Of a stretch of 64,000 bases of DNA, positions 57,301 to 64,000 are shown one piece after another (the first letter of the stretch is position 1; the number at the start of each line of letters is the position of its first letter). Source of the stretch: Corticium candelabrum. Its lineage: Eukaryota > Porifera > Homoscleromorpha > Homosclerophorida > Plakinidae. Both the position numbers and the translations under genes were made by a program. The notes beneath the pieces were generated by a model. The model ran no database searches. It was not told where the DNA came from and worked only from the letters and a program-made list of their open reading frames with translations. The stretch is taken from contig NC_085089.1 of assembly GCF_963422355.1 (NCBI RefSeq), forward strand, positions 5,442,279 through 5,506,278. Reading direction: 5' to 3'.

Positions 57301-60300
57301 CACGCCTCGAGCTTTGGTAGACTACCGACGCTTTACAGAATGCTGCTGCAAGGTGACAATGAACGGTTTATATACAGGTAGCTGCAGTCGTAACTTATCG
57401 TTATCCGGCGGCGTTTGTTGTCTAAGTGACAGCAAACAGCAAAATTCCACCGGGGTTTCTCGATCATGGTTAATTAAGTTAAAGGCGGTTATCCGGTATT
57501 CCTTGTTTTGTGGTAGTTATTGCGTAGTTTGTTTTGCACATCTGCCGCGATTCCTAAAGTGTAAATACATTTATGACGTTTGGAATTCTAAAGGCGGGCT
57601 TACCTTCTATATGCTTGTGTATCAAACTTACAGTGCGACCAAACCCATGCAGGGGCGTACACGCAATTGTTGTGTCGTCGCACGTGTACTCGATCCAAGA
57701 CAGAGCTATGACGTCATTCTATCGTCTAGGTTTAGTAGACATTGCATACATGGAGCTTTCAAGTATCTCAAGCATTGCTAATGCATTCCAAGGTACGCAT
57801 GTGTCGTGCTTGATGCCTTTTCCGCTCTTCTTAGTGGTAACATTGCGCCATTAATTTGCAGCAGTTTGTATAGATGTTAGTTAGGTGGACTTGAAAGGGG
57901 ACTTCGTGTGACACCAGTGTGACACCATTACGGATCTCCTGATTGTAGAGCCACTAAGGCCGTCAATGTGTATTGCACCTGCAAGAAAGTTAGACTACTT
58001 ATAGACGTCAGTCTAGATCTGTTTCTGCTAGCTAGTATGCGATCCGGTCAGTCAGGCTGGCAAAATGAATATTGCTGTTGCATGTACTAGCTAGTCAGCT
58101 CTACCCAGCTGTGGGTGGTAGGAGGCCACTCACAATTGAAAAGTTTGTTTTGGGCTCAAAAAAGATATTATGGCTAGGGCTCTTAACACCACAGACAGGA
58201 AACTGTTCATGTATATGCTTGTCATCCTAGCGAACAATACATGTAGTATAGTATGTCTGCACCAGGCATGCATAAAGGTCCTTACGGTAGTGGATGTCTA
58301 TAGAATCTTCTCCTGTTGTAGTCATTGATGAAAATTATTCGTTCATCTGGTTGAGATAAAAAACGTTGTATACAGTTGAAGTGGGCCCTGAATGTTGTCT
58401 TTCCCAAGATATTTGGCACATACTGAAACCCTGCATGCGGTGCTTACGAGGATTTGCTATGATCGTGGACTAGGTGATGTAGCTTCCACTGTGCAACAGG
58501 TCTCACACCAATTGAAGTCGTGGCAGGCTAGTAATCTAGAGAACAAGCCATTTCCTGTCTTAGTCATAGACATGACTTTATCTCCAACAGCTGGAACCTT
58601 TATTGGGTCTTACTGAGCTTATTCAGGTCTTGGTGTTAGACCTGTTGCTTGCCAGTACCTAGTATTCTGCTTCTTGTATTGTTTCCTAGGTTACATGCAT
58701 GCAGTTGTAGTGAGTCTTATTTCTCCTGAGAGTGTTGTATTTAATTGGACCAATTAGAAACTTCATATGTTGGTACGTAATACGCTATATATGTTGTCAT
58801 TTGCTGGCTGTTAATTGCAAGTGAGTGGGTGAGTGAGTGCATGAGTATGTCACGTATGAGCAAACAGCAATACGTTTACGACAAGGTTCTTGAAATCAGA
58901 CAACTTCATATTCAGACAAGTTAGTGCAATGAAGGCCACGTGCACCTCCCCTAGTAAGTCCATTGCCTTGTGACGCCAAATGTCATAAAAAGAGCTCTAG
59001 GGCTCTGAGGACGAACTAGGTAACCGAGTGCATAATGTTTTGGTTTTTATGTCATACACTTTCTGTTTTTTGGTGCCTCTAAATCATGCAGTGAGCTGCC
59101 GAGTAACTCAAAGAAACTACAATCACGTTTAAGTTTTATCAAGATCAAAGGCCAGTCATTTCTTCAGTCATCTAGCAATGATCTACTCAACAGCATCTAG
59201 ATATGCATACGCGCGCTACAAGGGTATATACATGTGCGTGTGTACATCACTTCTTGACTGGGCAATTCTGCAGCTTTGTAGCTAACAGAGACGTGCAAGG
59301 GGTGAGTGTGTATACAAAGTGTGAGGGGCAGCAGCAGAAAGGGCGTGGGCTCATATCAGGATACAGGGGCAACCTGCTTGCATGCATGTGTATTGATGGA
59401 GTTAGACACATGCAGGTGCACGAGATTGCTGATCTCGATGAAAACGTTTGACGGCGTGGATAGTAATTAAAGTATAGCAATAGATAACGCCAAGGTGAGG
59501 TTGCAGACCGTTTTGAGAGGAACAAATTCCTATATCAAAGGGAAAGCTCTGGTGCATGCCAGTCAAATGCAGTGAGCAATCAGTATCGTACCTCTAGTGG
59601 TAGGTGCAGCAAATGATATGCACCGTTGCTGTTGGGGAAGGACTGCATGATTAGATATTTTCAAGCTGGATTAAAACAATATACAGAAAATCAACTGCAC
59701 TACGTATGACCGGATCAAACAACATTTTGCAAGTTTAGTCTAACCTTTTTGGAAACAATTTGGACACCACGCAAGGAGTCGGAGCAAAGCTCCAACTTGT
59801 CAGTGAGCGGTTCTAAGTTCTTGAAATCTCGCCATCTACCGGATCCGTCTGACTCTCTGCTGAATCTGCATGCAATATTTGCACTAGCTGTCTAGTGAAC
59901 ATCCCAGTTCAACATGCTCTATTCTAGTAGTGAAGACATTTGTAATATGCACTGCACATTACGCGCCAAAGAGTCTTAGATCTAAATCTACATCTCGAAC
60001 GTGCATAGAACCCAGGCAAGCATTGCCGCAGCTACAGCTTCCGTTTCCTTTAGGAACCGACTCATAAAATTCGTCAAGACCAGGTACTGATACAGATAGG
60101 TCTAAGGACTTACCAGTCGCAACATAAAAACTAGTGGCTCTAGAATTGCATCAGATCAAGGAACAATGGAAACGATGTATCTAGATCAAGTTTCGTGACG
60201 TGAACATGCCATCGACGTCATCAGTGATGTACAGATTTGCAACCAAGCCTTTCTCATATCGGCTCAAGCACCTCCTCTCACGTGCGTGTAGGCACGTGAG

Positions 60301-60400
60301 GTCTCACATTGAGCACGGCTTTCGAGGCTAGAGTGCTGGTCTAGATCTCTTGTACACCAGCTGTTAGACACTGTTAAATTGTTTTTTCACTAGACATTTG
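57301..60400. other. 3-kb stretch without a supported gene
   Basis: The first ~100 bases are the copy-3 promoter (TATATAAA near 57370). A 75-codon frame at 58392-58616 (starting FPRYLAHTETLHAVLTRICY after its first two codons) has a protein-like composition but no recognised family or splice partners. Other frames are short. No tRNA or repeat array recognised. Confidence 0.45.
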
Positions 60401-60581
60401 TTAGCACTAAAGTGCTTCTCTACTAATTTTTTCAGTCATATCCTGTCACGTGTATACCTGTGTACGTAATAAGGGTTGCACAACCGGTGACGTCGACCGG
60501 CAGTCGTTTCCGTCCGGAACTGCTAATTGCGCGTTTGTCGACGTTACTGTACAGTGCAGCAAGTCTTGAGCCACGACAACA

Positions 60582-61223
60582 ATGTCCGTCGAAATGCATC
60601 GATTCAAGGACTCTCAAAGTCCTCCCGACTACCAGTACCACGGGATCGGCGTCACCAGCGAAACCAACCCATTGGCTGCACCGGCGTGGACTCCAACGAT
60701 CCAGCATCAACAAAACGAGCAATCCTATCTCATCAAGCCGCGACCATATTCTCCTCTGGACAAACGTCTGAGGACTTCCCAAGTCCTACTCTACGTCGTC
60801 TCATTTATCGAGTTGTTGACCACGTGTGCAGCTGGCTGCGTGCTCGCCTACCACGTCAACGACTCGGACAGCTTCCATCCAGCCGTCATAGCCACTATGG
60901 TACATGACACAGCCGTGCTGTTGTGCGCCGCTGTCGGTCTGATGGCTGCAAGCGGAAGGTCTCGAGTCGTCATGGCTGCACTCGTCGTCCTGGCTGTGGG
61001 TACGATGGCCCAGGGTTGCATCCTGGTCGACTTTTTCAGGAAACGGTGTGTGACATTTGGTACGTCGGTTATTTGCTATCCGTCACAGGAATACTACAGC
61101 CTTGCAAACTATCAGGCTTTGCTTGCCAATTTGGGAATCAACGTAGCGTTGACTATCGCGACTGCTGGATCATCGATTGTCATGCTTGTTATGTCGGTTG
61201 TGACGAAGGATATCACACCATAG
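60582..61223 (+). CDS. four-transmembrane (tetraspan-like) membrane protein
   Basis: An intronless 213-aa frame starting MSVEMHRFKDSQ, with ACAACAATG as start context. The cytosolic N-terminal ~60 residues are polar and Pro-rich. Four hydrophobic helices follow: about 68-92 (VLLYVVSFIELLTTCAAGCV), 103-125 (AVIATMVHDTAVLLCAAVGL), 130-152 (VVMAALVVLAVGTMAQGCIL) and 180-208 (LGINVALTIATAGSSIVMLV). Two Cys residues lie in the loop between helices 3 and 4 (RKRCVTFGTSVICYP), which could form a disulfide. There is no CCG motif of true tetraspanins and no claudin W-LW-C-C signature. The topology resembles MARVEL/TMEM or CD20-like families; function unknown. Confidence 0.75.
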   Translation: MSVEMHRFKDSQSPPDYQYHGIGVTSETNPLAAPAWTPTIQHQQNEQSYLIKPRPYSPLDKRLRTSQVLLYVVSFIELLTTCAAGCVLAYHVNDSDSFHPAVIATMVHDTAVLLCAAVGLMAASGRSRVVMAALVVLAVGTMAQGCILVDFFRKRCVTFGTSVICYPSQEYYSLANYQALLANLGINVALTIATAGSSIVMLVMSVVTKDITP

Positions 61224-61518
61224 ACTAAGAGAGCATGCAATGACAAAGGCAATCTGCTAGCTGTACTGTACAAGTGTCTGCTACTAAACACGCGAACTCT
61301 ACATGAATAGACTTTCTTAGGACACACTCAATTATTTTTAAAATTTCTATTGTAGTTTCTGTATTAAAAATGTTGCATCTGGAGCATTGCCCTCTTTGCG
61401 GGTTGATATTAACTTCTGAGTTACCAAGGGGGTAGTTCATTAATAACCCCATCTGTCATGGCCACCTAGCACACACAATGATGTGATTATGTTTGGTTTC
61501 CATTCTTGTGATTTTTAC

Positions 61519-62475
<957 letters not shown>

Positions 62476-62515
62476 ACCGCAGGTTGATGTCAACCCAAAC
62501 ACGTGACTTCCAGCA

Positions 62516-62818
62516 ATGGCGTCTCAGCGGCTCGTGCAACTCGGTGCTCGCATATTTGGCGATATACCGCGCCAGTTGACTCCATACGACCTCAAAATTA
62601 TAAGATATTTCAAGAGGAATCCTGTAGAGCTGCGAGAAGAAGTGACGTCTTACTATCCTCCAACCAAGGAAATAAACTCTCTGTTTCTACGACTGAGACG
62701 CTTAGGGCTATACAGAGACCCGCATATCGACTTCAGAGAGGAGATGAACGCGAAACGAAAAGCCCGTGGCAAAGGGCCTCCAAAGAAAGGACAAGGCAGA
62801 CGATCAAGAAGAAAATAG
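62516..62818 (+). CDS. MRPS33: mitochondrial ribosomal protein S33
   Basis: A 100-aa single-exon frame, close to the family length (human about 106). It starts MASQRLVQLGARIFGDIPRQ, matching the 'RMSRLSARLFGEV' beginning of MRPS33. The centre has SYYPPTKEINSLFLRLRRLG, followed by the conserved LGLYRDPHIDF block. The C-terminal tail is Lys/Arg-rich (KARGKGPPKKGQGRRSRRK), as expected for rRNA contact. It is a component of the mitochondrial small ribosomal subunit and is imported from the cytosol. Start context is CAGCAATGG. No introns, unlike vertebrate orthologs. Confidence 0.9.
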   Translation: MASQRLVQLGARIFGDIPRQLTPYDLKIIRYFKRNPVELREEVTSYYPPTKEINSLFLRLRRLGLYRDPHIDFREEMNAKRKARGKGPPKKGQGRRSRRK

Positions 62819-64000
62819 AAGTGAAACTGAGGAGGAGATGTGAGTACTACTGTATAGTGGTAACATGTGGATGAGGATAGTGTATCACTTGTTGTTATTG
62901 ATTATCTGAGACATTGCTAAGTTAGCAAATTGTGTACAAAGAAGTGATTGCTTCATATCAGGTTATTACAGTTATTGCAGGTCTACCGCTAAAAACTTTG
63001 TAAAAATAAGAACTATCAACTACAGATGTGTTGATTGTGTTAATTATTAATTAATTAAGATGTTGTAGAACTTGGATACTATTAGTGCAGTCTGATTTCA
63101 TGCTAACGCTTAGAATCTGCAGAAAGTGTTTCCTATTTGTGTTGTGGAAATTCAGCTTTGATCTTCAGGGCTGTGCCCAGGATTTTCGGAGATGTGGTCG
63201 GGTAGTCGCTGCATCAAGGGACATGGTTTATTTCAGATATAGAAAGAATAGCAAACCCCGGACAAACAAGCATTGTTGCAAAACAGACAAGAAAGTGCCA
63301 AACAGAATCTATCACATTGTTGATGGTCTGCCATCTGTGCACTAGCTGCAGGTAACAGCGAGTGCATGCTCCTGTCTAGAAAAAATTCTGAAGACGACTT
63401 TGACTGGCTCTGTTACAGGGCGCTTAGGATATTGCCTTGCTCATTGCCGACATGTAGACTGCTGTGGTGGATCTCACCACCACCTTAGTGCCCTGAGTGA
63501 TAGATTGTATTATACAGATCGTATCATAGCAGGGCGGGTCTGCCGCCATGTCACAGTGTGAACAAAGTGCTAACTTTTCAACACAATGCTCACCTTTCAA
63601 TGCTCATTACGTGTCCGACCACCTGGGCAACCTGGGCAGAACTCCCTGATCTTCTGTTGTGCCACTGGTGACTAACATCTCTTTGTTTACATGTTTGTTG
63701 GTGTTTGTAAGCCAGGTGGCAGATGAAGGTGTCATCGATAGAATGTCTGCTAGAAATTATCTGGTGTCTATTTGTGTCAGGATGGCTTTAAGGAGGTTTT
63801 GAATCACTCTTGCAAATCTGTTAGTTATGGCTTTCTGGAGGAAAGTAAAGGTAATGGTTGGAGTTAGGAGGTTTTGTAACTGGTAGATATTGGTAGACTG
63901 CCATTAAACATATTCCGACATGTCAGTCTAAGTCCAAGCACCTATAGAATGTTCCAATGAACAGTCGTACACTTCAAATTATCCCCAACCAGTGTTTTTG
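62819..64000. other. 3' flank, nothing supported
   Basis: Downstream of MRPS33. An 86-codon frame at 63085-63345 and shorter frames carry no recognised motifs. No repeats, RNA genes or splice-linked exons were identified up to the window edge. Confidence 0.45.

Noticed and set aside
60432-60782. 116-codon minus-strand frame and shifted plus frames over the four-TM gene
   Set aside because: These are shadows of the 213-aa frame, which has four clear hydrophobic helices.

Overview
This is a eukaryotic nuclear window, most likely from an early-branching animal such as a sponge. The genes have many exons and GT-AG introns, often only 54-70 bp long, with tight head-to-head and tail-to-tail spacing. 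The encoded proteins are animal-type (spastin, ARL2, RPS6KC1-like, MRPS33), and the intergenic DNA is full of DNA transposons, MITEs and (GT)n/(CTGT)n microsatellites. The sponge assignment is inference; a cnidarian or other basal metazoan is possible.

Layout. 1-740: decayed retroelement ORF. 908-7415 (+): 3' part of a spastin gene. 7492-9996 (-): complete ARL2, tail-to-tail with spastin. 10052-21090 (+): RPS6KC1-like PX-MIT-pseudokinase gene, head-to-head with ARL2, with only 55 bp between the start codons; one of its introns holds a ~1.7 kb minisatellite. 22054-23564 (-): intact secreted fibrinogen-like protein. 23.7-33.1 kb: duplicated segments, a Ty3/gypsy remnant, other transposon remnants, a MITE with TAA target duplications, and a truncated fibrinogen-like copy. 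33.7-37.2 kb: decayed two-gene transposon (THAP-DDE transposase facing a SWIM-YqaJ-PHD gene).

The most notable object is at 40,789-54,045: a 13,257-bp unit bounded by ~0.95-kb inverted repeats that share the same terminus and carry subterminal ~21-bp minisatellites. It is flanked by a perfect 6-bp duplication (GAAGTG) and sits inside an older transposon ORF. It holds an intact three-exon DDE integrase-type transposase gene (IS3EU-like, 485 aa) and, divergently, an intact seven-exon gene of 723 aa with a zinc-finger-like motif, a CUE domain and a HECT ubiquitin-ligase domain. The simplest reading is one large transposon carrying its own HECT E3 ligase. Younger elements are nested within it.

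54-64 kb: a third, disabled fibrinogen-like copy with its signal-peptide exon, an intronless four-TM protein, a possible acidic-protein gene on the minus strand, and MRPS33.

Limits: exon boundaries were worked out by eye from reading frame, GT/AG sites and remembered family conservation. Family names come from motif recognition, not from searches.
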